Assembly (NCBI GenBank): GCA_036274595.1
Contig: DASUFL010000065.1
Coordinates: 1 to 22,907, forward strand
Source of the DNA: WS-9 sp036274595
Lineage (GTDB): Bacteria; Eisenbacteria; RBG-16-71-46; SZUA-252
DNA: 22,907 bases
Direction: 5' to 3'
The notes under the pieces were generated by a model. It made no database searches and was not told the origin of the DNA. It saw only the letters and a list, made by a program, of their open reading frames with translations. Positions 12,962 to 19,937 of this stretch are shown here, in pieces. Positions within the stretch are counted from its first letter, which is position 1, and each line of letters begins with the position of its first letter. Both the position numbers and the translations under genes were made by a program.

Positions 12962-15117
12962 TCCAGATCCAGGATCGCTACTACATCCTGGCCAGCTCGT
13001 CGCGGATCGACGATCGCACCCGCGTGCTCAAGCACGACGATCTCTTCGCCGTGCTCGACCGCTTCGGGGAGCTCGCTCCGCAGGGCTTCGGCGAGCTCGG
13101 GCTCTATTACGACGGGACGCGCTTCCTCTCGAGGCTCGGCATCTCCCTGGGACATCACCGCCCGCTCCTCCTGAGCTCCACGCTGAGCCGGGACAACACG
13201 CGGCTTCTCGTGGATCTCACGAATCCCGATCTCCCGGCGCAGGACGGGTCGGCCATTCCGCGTGGAACGATCCATCTCTGCCGCGAGGTCTTCCTGTGGA
13301 ACGGAGTCGCCTACGATCAGCTCCGTCTCGTCAATCACGGGCGGACGCCGGTCTCGGTCGACCTCTCGATCCATCTCGACGCGGATTTCGCCGACATCTT
13401 CGAGGTCCGCGGCACGCACCGCGAGCGGAGCGGACGGCGCGCACCCGTCGTCTGCTCGCCCACGGGAATGGAGTTCGCGTACGACGGGCTCGACGACCGC
13501 CGCCGGGTGACGCGTGTCGTCTTTTCCGAGGCGCCCGGGGCGCAGTCGGGCTCGGAGTCGGTCTTCGCCCCCCGTCTCACGCCACACGAGCCGTGGACGC
13601 TCGTCACGACCTACGCGTGCGAGATCCGTGACCGCGCGGCGCGCGGGCCGCTCACCTTCCGCGACGCGCTCGAGAAGCGGCATCTCGGTCTGGTCACGAC
13701 CCTGGCGAGCGATTCGACGATCGTGACCTCGAACCCCGCGTTCAACGACTGGCTCGAGCGCTCGATCGCCGATCTCCACATGATGGTCACGCGCACGGCC
13801 CAGGGGCCGTATCCGTACGCCGGCGTGCCCTGGTTCAGCACGCCGTTCGGACGAGACGGGATCTGGACGGCGCTCATGACCCTCTGGATCAGCCCGGACA
13901 TCGCCCGCGGCGTTCTCGGCTTTCTCGCGGCCCACCAGGCGACCGAGCACGATCCCGCGCGCGACGCGCAGCCGGGCAAGATCCTCCACGAGGCGCGCGG
14001 GGGCGAGATGGCCGCGCTGGGCGAGGTCCCGTTCGGACGCTATTACGGGAGCGTGGACGCGACGCCCCTCTTCGTCATGCTCGCGGGCGCCTATCTCGAG
14101 CGCACGGGAGACCTCGCGTTCGCCCGCGAGATCTGGCCCCACGTCGAGCGCGCGATCGAGTGGATCGAGGGAGACGGCGACCCGGACGGCGACGGCTTCG
14201 TCGAGTACGCGCGCCGCTCCCGCGACGGTCTCGTCCAGCAGGGGTGGAAGGACTCCTTCGATTCCGTGTTCCACGCGAACGGCGATCTGGCGGAGCCGCC
14301 CATCGCGCTCTGCGAGGTGCAGGGCTACGTGGTCGCCGCCCTCGAGGCCGCGGCGGCCATGGCCGATCGCATCGGAATGAACGGCGATCCCGGCCGGCTC
14401 CGGGCGCGGGCGGAGCTCGTGCGGCGGCGATTCGAGGAATGCTTCTGGTGCGAGGAGCTCTCGACCTACGCGATCGCGCTCGACGGCGCGAAGCGCCCGT
14501 GCCGGATCCGCTCGTCGAACGCCGGACACGCCCTCTACACCGGCATCGCGAACGAGAGCCGGGCCGCGCTCGTGATGCAGGGGCTCATGGCCGAGGACTG
14601 CTTCAGCGGGTGGGGCGTCCGCACGATCTCCCTGAAGGAAGGGCGCTACAACCCGATGTCCTATCACAACGGCTCGGTCTGGCCGCACGACAACGCCGTG
14701 ATCGCGGCGGGATTCGCGCGCTACGGCTTCCACGAGGCCGCCGCACGCGTGCTCTCGGCGCTGTTCGAAGCCAGCCTCCACTTCGATCTGCGGAGAACGC
14801 CGGAGCTCTACTGCGGCTTCGCCCGCACGCGCGACGCCGGTCCCACGCTCTACCCCGTCGCCTGCGCGCCGCAGTCGTGGGCGGCGGCCGCTCCCTTCCT
14901 GCTTCTCCAAGCGTGCTTCGGGCTTCGGATCGACGCGCCGCGCGGGCTCCTGACGCTCGTCCGGCCCGCGCTCCCCGACTTCATCGAGGAGGTGCACCTC
15001 AAGAACGTGCGCGTGGGAGACTCGTGCGTGAGCCTTCGCCTGGACCGGAACGGTCCGAAGGTGGACGTGAGCGTGGTGGAGCGTCGGGGCGAGGTGGACG
15101 TAGCGATCCGCCCGTAG
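12937..15117 (+). CDS. Amylo-alpha-1,6-glucosidase / glycogen-debranching-type enzyme
   Basis: The 726-aa cytoplasmic protein has two domains. Residues about 20-215 are a beta-rich N-terminal debranching domain (GDE_N_bis type, with FGELGLYYDGTRFLSRL). Residues about 280-710 are an (alpha/alpha)6 barrel. Its marks are PWFSTPFGRDGIWTALMTLW (about 300-317), GWKDSFDSVFHANG (about 436-450), SNAGHALYTGIA (about 526) and YNPMSYHNGSVWPHDNAVIA (about 571-590). These match amylo-alpha-1,6-glucosidases (PF06202 clan), which cleave alpha-1,6 branches or short alpha-glucosides. I do not assign catalytic residues individually. ATG 12937 lies inside the end of the glycosyltransferase gene, with GAGGAG about 14 bases upstream. 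Pairing with a GT4 suggests synthesis and trimming of a storage glucan or compatible solute. Confidence 0.92.
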   Translation: MRTGIDDLIQIQDRYYILASSSRIDDRTRVLKHDDLFAVLDRFGELAPQGFGELGLYYDGTRFLSRLGISLGHHRPLLLSSTLSRDNTRLLVDLTNPDLPAQDGSAIPRGTIHLCREVFLWNGVAYDQLRLVNHGRTPVSVDLSIHLDADFADIFEVRGTHRERSGRRAPVVCSPTGMEFAYDGLDDRRRVTRVVFSEAPGAQSGSESVFAPRLTPHEPWTLVTTYACEIRDRAARGPLTFRDALEKRHLGLVTTLASDSTIVTSNPAFNDWLERSIADLHMMVTRTAQGPYPYAGVPWFSTPFGRDGIWTALMTLWISPDIARGVLGFLAAHQATEHDPARDAQPGKILHEARGGEMAALGEVPFGRYYGSVDATPLFVMLAGAYLERTGDLAFAREIWPHVERAIEWIEGDGDPDGDGFVEYARRSRDGLVQQGWKDSFDSVFHANGDLAEPPIALCEVQGYVVAALEAAAAMADRIGMNGDPGRLRARAELVRRRFEECFWCEELSTYAIALDGAKRPCRIRSSNAGHALYTGIANESRAALVMQGLMAEDCFSGWGVRTISLKEGRYNPMSYHNGSVWPHDNAVIAAGFARYGFHEAAARVLSALFEASLHFDLRRTPELYCGFARTRDAGPTLYPVACAPQSWAAAAPFLLLQACFGLRIDAPRGLLTLVRPALPDFIEEVHLKNVRVGDSCVSLRLDRNGPKVDVSVVERRGEVDVAIRP

Positions 15118-15145
15118 GACGGCCGCCGCTCGCGCGGCCGGCGTC
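15117..15145. terminator. Hairpin between convergent genes, possible bidirectional terminator
   Basis: The arms GGACGGCCGCCGC and GCGGCCGGCGTCC pair at 11 of 13 positions around a 4-nt TCGC loop. They lie exactly between the stop codons of the debranching enzyme and the response regulator. There is no T-run on either side, so termination is plausible but not typical. Confidence 0.45.
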
Positions 15146-15147
15146 CG

Positions 15148-16500
<1,353 letters not shown>

Positions 16501-16508
16501 GACTCTCC

Positions 16509-17258
16509 TTACTCCGATTCGGGGGTTCGGGGACGGGGAAGCTCGAGCTCCCATCGCCAGGACGTCTGGCCGGGCCTCGTGGCGCGAACGGTGCCGCCGA
16601 AACGGCGGGCGATACGGTCCGCAGCGAATGGAGCTTCCTCGGTGGTCTCGTCGCGATTCTCGAGCGCATCCGCGCCGTCCCGCGCCGTGGCCGCGACCAC
16701 GAGCACGGCCGCGTGATCGCGCGTCTCCACGGTCAGCGCGACCTCGCCGGCCGGAACGCGGTCCGCCGCGTGCAGGAGCAGATCGAGTCCCGCGTGGCGT
16801 ACGGCCGCACGGCTTCCCACCGCTTCCACGGCCGCCTCGGGGATTGCGAACGCGAGCGCGATTCGCTCGCGCCGGAAGTGAGGCTCGGCCATCGCGCGGA
16901 TCTCCTCCGTGGTCTCACGCAGGTCGAAGGGCACGCGCTGGTCCCCATCCTCGGCGCCCCCCCAGAGCGACTCGAGCATGCGTGCCAGACGCGAGATCTC
17001 CTTGGCCACCGCGGCCGCGTAGCGTCCCTGACGCGCGCGAAGCTCCGCGTTCTCCACCTCCTCCGTGCTCTGACGCAGGAGCTCGAGCTGGAGCGCCATC
17101 GAATGGAGGGGCCCTCTCAGGTCGTGCCCCGCGGCCCGGAAAAGCCGGGACAGCCGGCGCACGTGCTCGGCCAGCCTCGATTCGGGATCCGCTGGCACCA
17201 GAGAAACCTCCGTCATGGCGAGGAAAGGAGCTTCGAACGGGATGGCAGGTTCGGTCAT
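16509..17258 (-). CDS. Histidine-kinase-like protein with a degenerate ATP-binding domain
   Basis: The 249-aa protein has no transmembrane or sensor domain. The dimerisation/phosphoacceptor helix is recognisable: AAGHDLRGPLHSMALQLELL, with His45 in the H-box. The second half has the outline of an HATPase domain and ends GGTVRATRPGQTSWRWELEL, as such domains do. However, the N-box reads LDLLLHAADRVP (Asp159, His163), where active kinases have N-x-x-x-N, and no D-x-G-x-G (G1) motif is present in the following VVAATARDGADALEN. ATP binding is therefore unlikely. It may be a pseudokinase acting as a phosphatase or scaffold for the response regulator encoded 8 bases downstream. ATG 17258 is chosen because AGGA lies upstream; ATG 17285 is possible. 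Confidence 0.8.
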   Translation of the reverse strand: MTEPAIPFEAPFLAMTEVSLVPADPESRLAEHVRRLSRLFRAAGHDLRGPLHSMALQLELLRQSTEEVENAELRARQGRYAAAVAKEISRLARMLESLWGGAEDGDQRVPFDLRETTEEIRAMAEPHFRRERIALAFAIPEAAVEAVGSRAAVRHAGLDLLLHAADRVPAGEVALTVETRDHAAVLVVAATARDGADALENRDETTEEAPFAADRIARRFGGTVRATRPGQTSWRWELELPRPRTPESE

Positions 17259-17458
17259 CTCTCGATCGTCCTGGTTGCGGTCCATGGAACGATGATCGGC
17301 CCCGGCGATCGGTGCACCAAGGCGCCTATCGAGCATGGCACGCTCGCGAAGCCGGGGACAAGGGGGCCTTTGCAATTTTTTTCAAGACGCGCGCGAAGCC
17401 GCCAACAACTCGGTGCCGCTTCAGGTTCCCGCTCTTGTCTCGATCGTCTGGCGCGTGG

Positions 17459-17474
17459 TGGCCCCGTACTTGCT
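17459..17474 (+). promoter_or_regulatory. Putative sigma-54 promoter for YtxH
   Basis: TGGCCCCGTACTTGCT has TGGC at -24 and a perfect TTGCT at -12, with GG at 17460-17461 and GC at 17472-17473 in the required spacing. The transcript would start near 17485, leaving a leader of about 156 nt, close to the length inferred for CsbD. Confidence 0.5.
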
Positions 17475-17504
17475 CGACGGAATGTACGAGCTGGGGGACT
17501 CGAC

Positions 17505-17525
17505 GGGGTCGCGGCAAACGACCCC
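17505..17525 (+). promoter_or_regulatory. Perfect 7-bp hairpin in the YtxH leader
   Basis: GGGGTCG and CGACCCC pair perfectly around the 7-nt loop CGGCAAA. If the sigma-54-type promoter is used, the hairpin lies about 20 nt from the 5' end, similar in placement to the CsbD leader hairpin. No T-run follows. Confidence 0.4.
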
Positions 17526-17640
17526 GGGGTAACGCGCGCCAGAGTGTGGGCGGTCCCCATTTCTCCCATTGGGACGGCCGTTGTAACAACGTCGGGCGCG
17601 CCAACCGAGCGTCGAAACGACGAACGAAAAGGAGAGGACC

Positions 17641-17949
17641 ATGCACGAGCTCCAGGACACCTACGGAACACCACGCACCCGCAGGGCCATCAATCCTCAG
17701 TTCATGGTGGGCGCTCTCGTGGGCGCCGGCCTCGCGCTGCTCCTGGCTCCGGCCAAAGGAAAGGACACGCGCAAGAAGGTGGGAGTGGCAGCCCAGAAGC
17801 TGGGAGAGAACGCCAAGAACGTCGTCGGGCGTACCCGCCACTTCGTCGAGGGGATCAAGCAGGACGCGCAATCGGCCATGAAGTCGGGGCGCGATGAGTT
17901 CGTGCGGAACCAGCGGAGCCGAGACTCCGGCGCCGCCTGGACCGCCTAG
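17641..17949 (+). CDS. YtxH domain protein
   Basis: The 102-aa protein has one N-terminal membrane helix at about residues 20-37 (QFMVGALVGAGLALLLAPAK) followed directly by GKDTRKKV and a long charged amphipathic helix. Gly-rich helix, then L-L-x-A-P-x-x-G-x-x-x-R, is the YtxH pattern (PF12732) of small general-stress membrane proteins with unknown molecular function. AAGGAGAGG precedes ATG 17641. DUF892 follows on the same strand after about 200 bases. Confidence 0.9.
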   Translation: MHELQDTYGTPRTRRAINPQFMVGALVGAGLALLLAPAKGKDTRKKVGVAAQKLGENAKNVVGRTRHFVEGIKQDAQSAMKSGRDEFVRNQRSRDSGAAWTA

Positions 17950-17959
17950 CACCGCCGCG

Positions 17960-17980
17960 GGGCGCGAGCAGATCGCGCCC
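17960..17980 (+). terminator. Hairpin just after YtxH
   Basis: GGGCGCGA and TCGCGCCC pair perfectly over 8 bp around a 5-nt loop, 11 bases after the YtxH stop, followed by TTCGG. The T-run is too short for a standard terminator, so it may be weak or an mRNA 3'-end stabiliser. Confidence 0.4.
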
Positions 17981-18068
17981 TTCGGAACGAGGACTCCGCG
18001 GGGTCCGGCTCGGAGGAGGTCCCCCTTCAGACCGGCGCCGACACCGATCCCGCGCGAGCTGACGTCGA

Positions 18069-18119
18069 GGAGGGCCGGGCAGGGCTCATCGAGGAGCCGC
18101 CCGGACCCTCCGAGCTTTT
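18069..18119 (+). terminator. Long GC-rich hairpin with T-run upstream of DUF892
   Basis: GGAGGG...CCCTCC, CGGGC...GCCCG and GGCTC...GAGCC nest to a long imperfect stem around 18069-18111, followed after four bases by TTTTG. It could end YtxH transcription or act as a leader attenuator, because the DUF892 ribosome-binding site begins only about 20 bases later. Confidence 0.5.
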
Positions 18120-18152
18120 GTGCACGTGGAGCACCAGCCAAGGAGGGACGCC

Positions 18153-18773
18153 ATGCTGATGGATTCGTTCGACAAGCTCTACCTGGATCAGCTGAAGGAC
18201 GCGTACAACGCGGAGAAGCAGCTGGTGAAGGCCATTCCGAAGATGGTCAAGGCCGCGACGTCGCCCGAGCTTCGCACCGCCCTGGAGGATCACCTCGAGG
18301 TGACCCGCCGCCAGGTGGAGCGCCTCGAGGAGATCTTTCAGGACATGGGCAAGCCCGCGAGCGGAAAGACGTGCAAGGGCATGTCCGGAATCATCGATGA
18401 AGGATCGGAGATCCTCCACGAGGACGGGGATCCCGCGGTGATCGACGCGGGGATCATCGCGGCCGCACAGCGCGCGGAGCATTACGAGATCGCCTCGTAC
18501 GGAACGCTCAAGACCTTCGCCCGGACCAAGGGGGACACGAAGGCGGCGCGCATTCTCGAGGAGATCCTGAACGAGGAGAAGGAAGCCGACCGGCGCCTGA
18601 CTCAGATCGCCGAGACCTCCGTGAACTCCGAGGCTCGGGACATCGAGGAAGAGGAGTGGGACGAGGACGAGGACGAGGGGGCCGGGCGTGACCCTGGCGA
18701 AGCCCAGCCCAGGCGCGGCCTGTCGGCGCGCGATTCGGGGCGTCGAGGCAAGAGCAACACTCCCTGGACTTGA
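18153..18773 (+). CDS. DUF892 (YciE/YciF-type) ferritin-like protein
   Basis: The 206-aa protein has an N-terminal ferritin-like four-helix bundle (about 3-155): DKLYLDQLKDAYNAEKQLVK, then TALEDHLEVTRRQVERLEEI, AAAQRAEHYEIASYGTLKT and ILEEILNEEKEADRRLTQIA. Repeated E-x-x-H-type positions (Glu21, Glu46, His48 and the AEHYE segment) suit a di-iron site as in DUF892/YciF (PF05974). The activity in cells is unproven. The C-terminal 50 residues are strongly acidic (EEEEWDEDEDEG) and then Arg/Pro-rich, an extension beyond the usual family end. AAGGAGGGACGCC precedes ATG 18153. It fits an iron-sequestering stress role beside YtxH. Confidence 0.92.
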   Translation: MLMDSFDKLYLDQLKDAYNAEKQLVKAIPKMVKAATSPELRTALEDHLEVTRRQVERLEEIFQDMGKPASGKTCKGMSGIIDEGSEILHEDGDPAVIDAGIIAAAQRAEHYEIASYGTLKTFARTKGDTKAARILEEILNEEKEADRRLTQIAETSVNSEARDIEEEEWDEDEDEGAGRDPGEAQPRRGLSARDSGRRGKSNTPWT

Positions 18774-18807
18774 TTCGGGCGGTAGCGCGAAGGGGCCGCA
18801 CATGAGG

Positions 18808-18842
18808 AAAGGGAAGGCTCGATTCCGAGAGCCTTCCCTTTT
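18808..18842 (+). terminator. Strong rho-independent terminator after DUF892
   Basis: AAGGGAAGGCTC pairs perfectly with GAGCCTTCCCTT over 12 bp around an 8-nt loop, and the stem ends in TTTT. It lies 35 bases after the DUF892 stop. With TTT on the other strand too, it may also serve the convergent 49-aa gene. Confidence 0.9.
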
Positions 18843-18882
18843 CGTCGATGGGACCGCGCGTCGATTCGCGGTCCTGTCCCGC

Positions 18883-19032
18883 TCAGACCGGCCGGCGCCC
18901 CTGGATGATGCGGATCAGCATCGTCACGATAGCGAGCAGGAGCAGCAGGTGGATGAATCCGCCCAGCGTGTAGTTGGACACCATCCCGACGAGCCACAGC
19001 AGGAACAAGAGGATCGTGATCGTCCAAAGCAT
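18883..19032 (-). CDS. lmo0937 family small membrane protein
   Basis: The 49-aa protein reads MLWTITILLFLLWLVGMVSN then YTLGGFIHLLLLLAIVTMLI and ends RIIQGRRPV. It has two hydrophobic helices and a short basic tail. The W-L-x-G-x-x-S/N-Y-T-L-G-G-F-I-H core and the R-x-I-Q-G-R-R-P end are the lmo0937 (DUF5670) pattern. The function is unknown; members are often found with other stress genes. AAGGAGG sits 6 bases before ATG 19032. Confidence 0.92.
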   Translation of the reverse strand: MLWTITILLFLLWLVGMVSNYTLGGFIHLLLLLAIVTMLIRIIQGRRPV

Positions 19033-19045
19033 TCTCGGCCTCCTT

Positions 19046-19090
19046 GCGTCCGGTTGGTTCGAAGGTCCGCCTGGATCGCCCGCCGGACGC
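19046..19090 (-). promoter_or_regulatory. 8-bp inverted repeat abutting the lmo0937 Shine-Dalgarno
   Basis: GCGTCCGG (19046-19053) and CCGGACGC (19083-19090) are perfect inverted copies. On the transcript the second arm ends directly at AAGGAGG (19045-19039). Folding could affect ribosome access. Confidence 0.35.
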
Positions 19091-19124
19091 CAGCGGGAGC
19101 GCGGCGGCACCTGCCATGCATCAG

Positions 19125-19140
19125 GGCACGTTCCGTGCCA
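19125..19140 (-). promoter_or_regulatory. Putative sigma-54 promoter for lmo0937
   Basis: The minus strand reads TGGCACGGAACGTGCC. The -24 half TGGCACG is perfect and the GC (19127-19126) is correctly spaced, though the -12 half is GTGC. The transcript would start near 19114, about 82 nt before the gene. GGCAC-GGAAC-GTGCC is also a palindrome, so an operator is an alternative. Confidence 0.55.
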
Positions 19141-19260
19141 GCAGGAAAGGCCCGCAAACCATGGAGTTGCGCCGATCTCCGCCTCGGGTCGGCGCGCTTT
19201 TCCGCGGCGAGGTTGTAGCGGATACAAAGACGGCCGCACGCCCTGCGAGGCCCTGCGAGC

Positions 19261-19294
19261 AAAACAAAGCCCCCGCGCGCGCGGCACGGGGGCT
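19261..19294 (-). terminator. Rho-independent terminator after the 136-aa gene
   Basis: On the minus strand AGCCCCCG pairs with CGGGGGCT over 8 bp around an 11-nt loop, followed by TTTGTTTTGC. It lies about 95 bases after the stop at 19388. Confidence 0.8.
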
Positions 19295-19387
19295 GCCGGG
19301 AGGGCTCTTGGTTGCTCCCCCCGTTCATCCTGACGTCGATCGCTCGACGCCTGGACTTTCCTCGACGCTCCACAGAGCAGAGCGTTC

Positions 19388-19798
19388 CTATCCTCGAATG
19401 TCGACCCCCACGCTCGGGGTGAGCGGCGCCATCAGGCCGCCGCCGAGGCGCACATGGAATCCCTGGCGCCCATGGGCGGACGCATTCAGGGCGCCGTCCG
19501 TGCTCCCCACCCAGCCGAGGCCGGTGCTCGTGCCCAGGCTCGCAATCGGTGCGAGCCAGACGGAAGCTTCGACCGACAGACCGGCCTCGGTCGTGGTGGG
19601 AGCGATCGGCGCCTCGAGCGCCGGCATGACCGCGCCGTGCGCGCCTGTCTCTTCACCGTCCGGATCCGGGCCCATGAGCTCGCCCTGGATCTTCTCCGCG
19701 AGGAGCGGGATCTGGACGACGGCGAGCGTGAGCACGACGGCGGCGAGTGCGGCGACGGTCGCGATGTCTTTCCAGTTGCGGCGCAGGGACCGATTCAT
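19388..19798 (-). CDS. Unknown membrane-anchored protein
   Basis: I do not recognise this 136-aa protein. It begins MNRSLRRNWKDIATVAALAA with one hydrophobic helix at about residues 12-33 (VAALAAVVLTLAVVQIPLLA). This is either an anchor or an uncleaved signal, with basic residues before it, so the rest should be outside the cytoplasm. The remainder is Gly/Ala/Ser-rich, with an acidic PDPDGEETG stretch near residue 44 and GWVGSTDGALN near 96. It ends in alternating polar and hydrophobic residues (VRLGGGLMAPLTPSVGVDIR). GAGGTCCCC precedes ATG 19798. A sigma-54-like site at 19839-19854 and a terminator at 19261-19294 support a real single-gene transcript. Confidence 0.65.
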   Translation of the reverse strand: MNRSLRRNWKDIATVAALAAVVLTLAVVQIPLLAEKIQGELMGPDPDGEETGAHGAVMPALEAPIAPTTTEAGLSVEASVWLAPIASLGTSTGLGWVGSTDGALNASAHGRQGFHVRLGGGLMAPLTPSVGVDIRG

Positions 19799-19838
19799 GG
19801 GGACCTCGTGTGATGGAGACGTAACGGCTGGCGATCGT

Positions 19839-19854
19839 ATCAATGACCGTGCCA
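19839..19854 (-). promoter_or_regulatory. Imperfect sigma-54-like site before the 136-aa gene
   Basis: The minus strand reads TGGCACGGTCATTGAT. The -24 half is perfect, but the -12 dinucleotide is GA (19841-19840) where sigma-54 needs GC. It is 41 bases before ATG 19798. It may be a weak or decayed promoter. Confidence 0.35.
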
Positions 19855-19937
19855 GAGAGCTTGTGAGGCGGGGACAGGGGTTACGGGCGGACGCGCGGCG
19901 GCGGGAATGTACGTCCAGGTGCGATGGGCGATCGTTT

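Larger units (their letters stand above)
17259..17640. other. Divergent intergenic region between the kinase-like and YtxH genes
   Basis: The 382-bp gap holds the minus-strand leader of the kinase-like gene and the plus-strand leader of YtxH. It contains an A/T-run near 17372-17380 (TTTGCAATTTTTTTC), the sigma-54-type site at 17459-17474, a perfect 7-bp hairpin at 17505-17525 and a Shine-Dalgarno sequence AAAGGAGAGG just before 17641. No open frame with coding character was found. Confidence 0.5.
19033..19387. other. 355-bp non-coding region: lmo0937 leader, promoter and terminator
   Basis: The region contains an inverted repeat against the lmo0937 ribosome-binding site (19046-19090), a sigma-54-type site (19125-19140), a tandem near-repeat CCCTGCGAG at 19241 and 19251, and the terminator of the 136-aa gene (19261-19294). 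No coding frame with sensible composition was found. Confidence 0.5.

Noticed and set aside
12901..14997. 698-codon minus-strand open frame across the debranching enzyme
   Set aside because: Low-complexity Arg/Glu-rich product; the plus-strand frame has clear family motifs.
17570..17585. TGGGACGGCCGTTGTA as a second sigma-54 promoter for YtxH
   Set aside because: The -12 dinucleotide is GT instead of GC, and a better match stands upstream at 17459-17474.
19241..19260. Tandem near-repeat CCCTGCGAGG/CCCTGCGAGC
   Set aside because: Two copies only, no link to a gene feature.
19282..19297. Plus-strand GGCACG-N4-CTGC match to the sigma-54 pattern
   Set aside because: It lies inside the terminator stem of the 136-aa gene and points away from any plus-strand gene. 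It shows that single chance matches do occur here.
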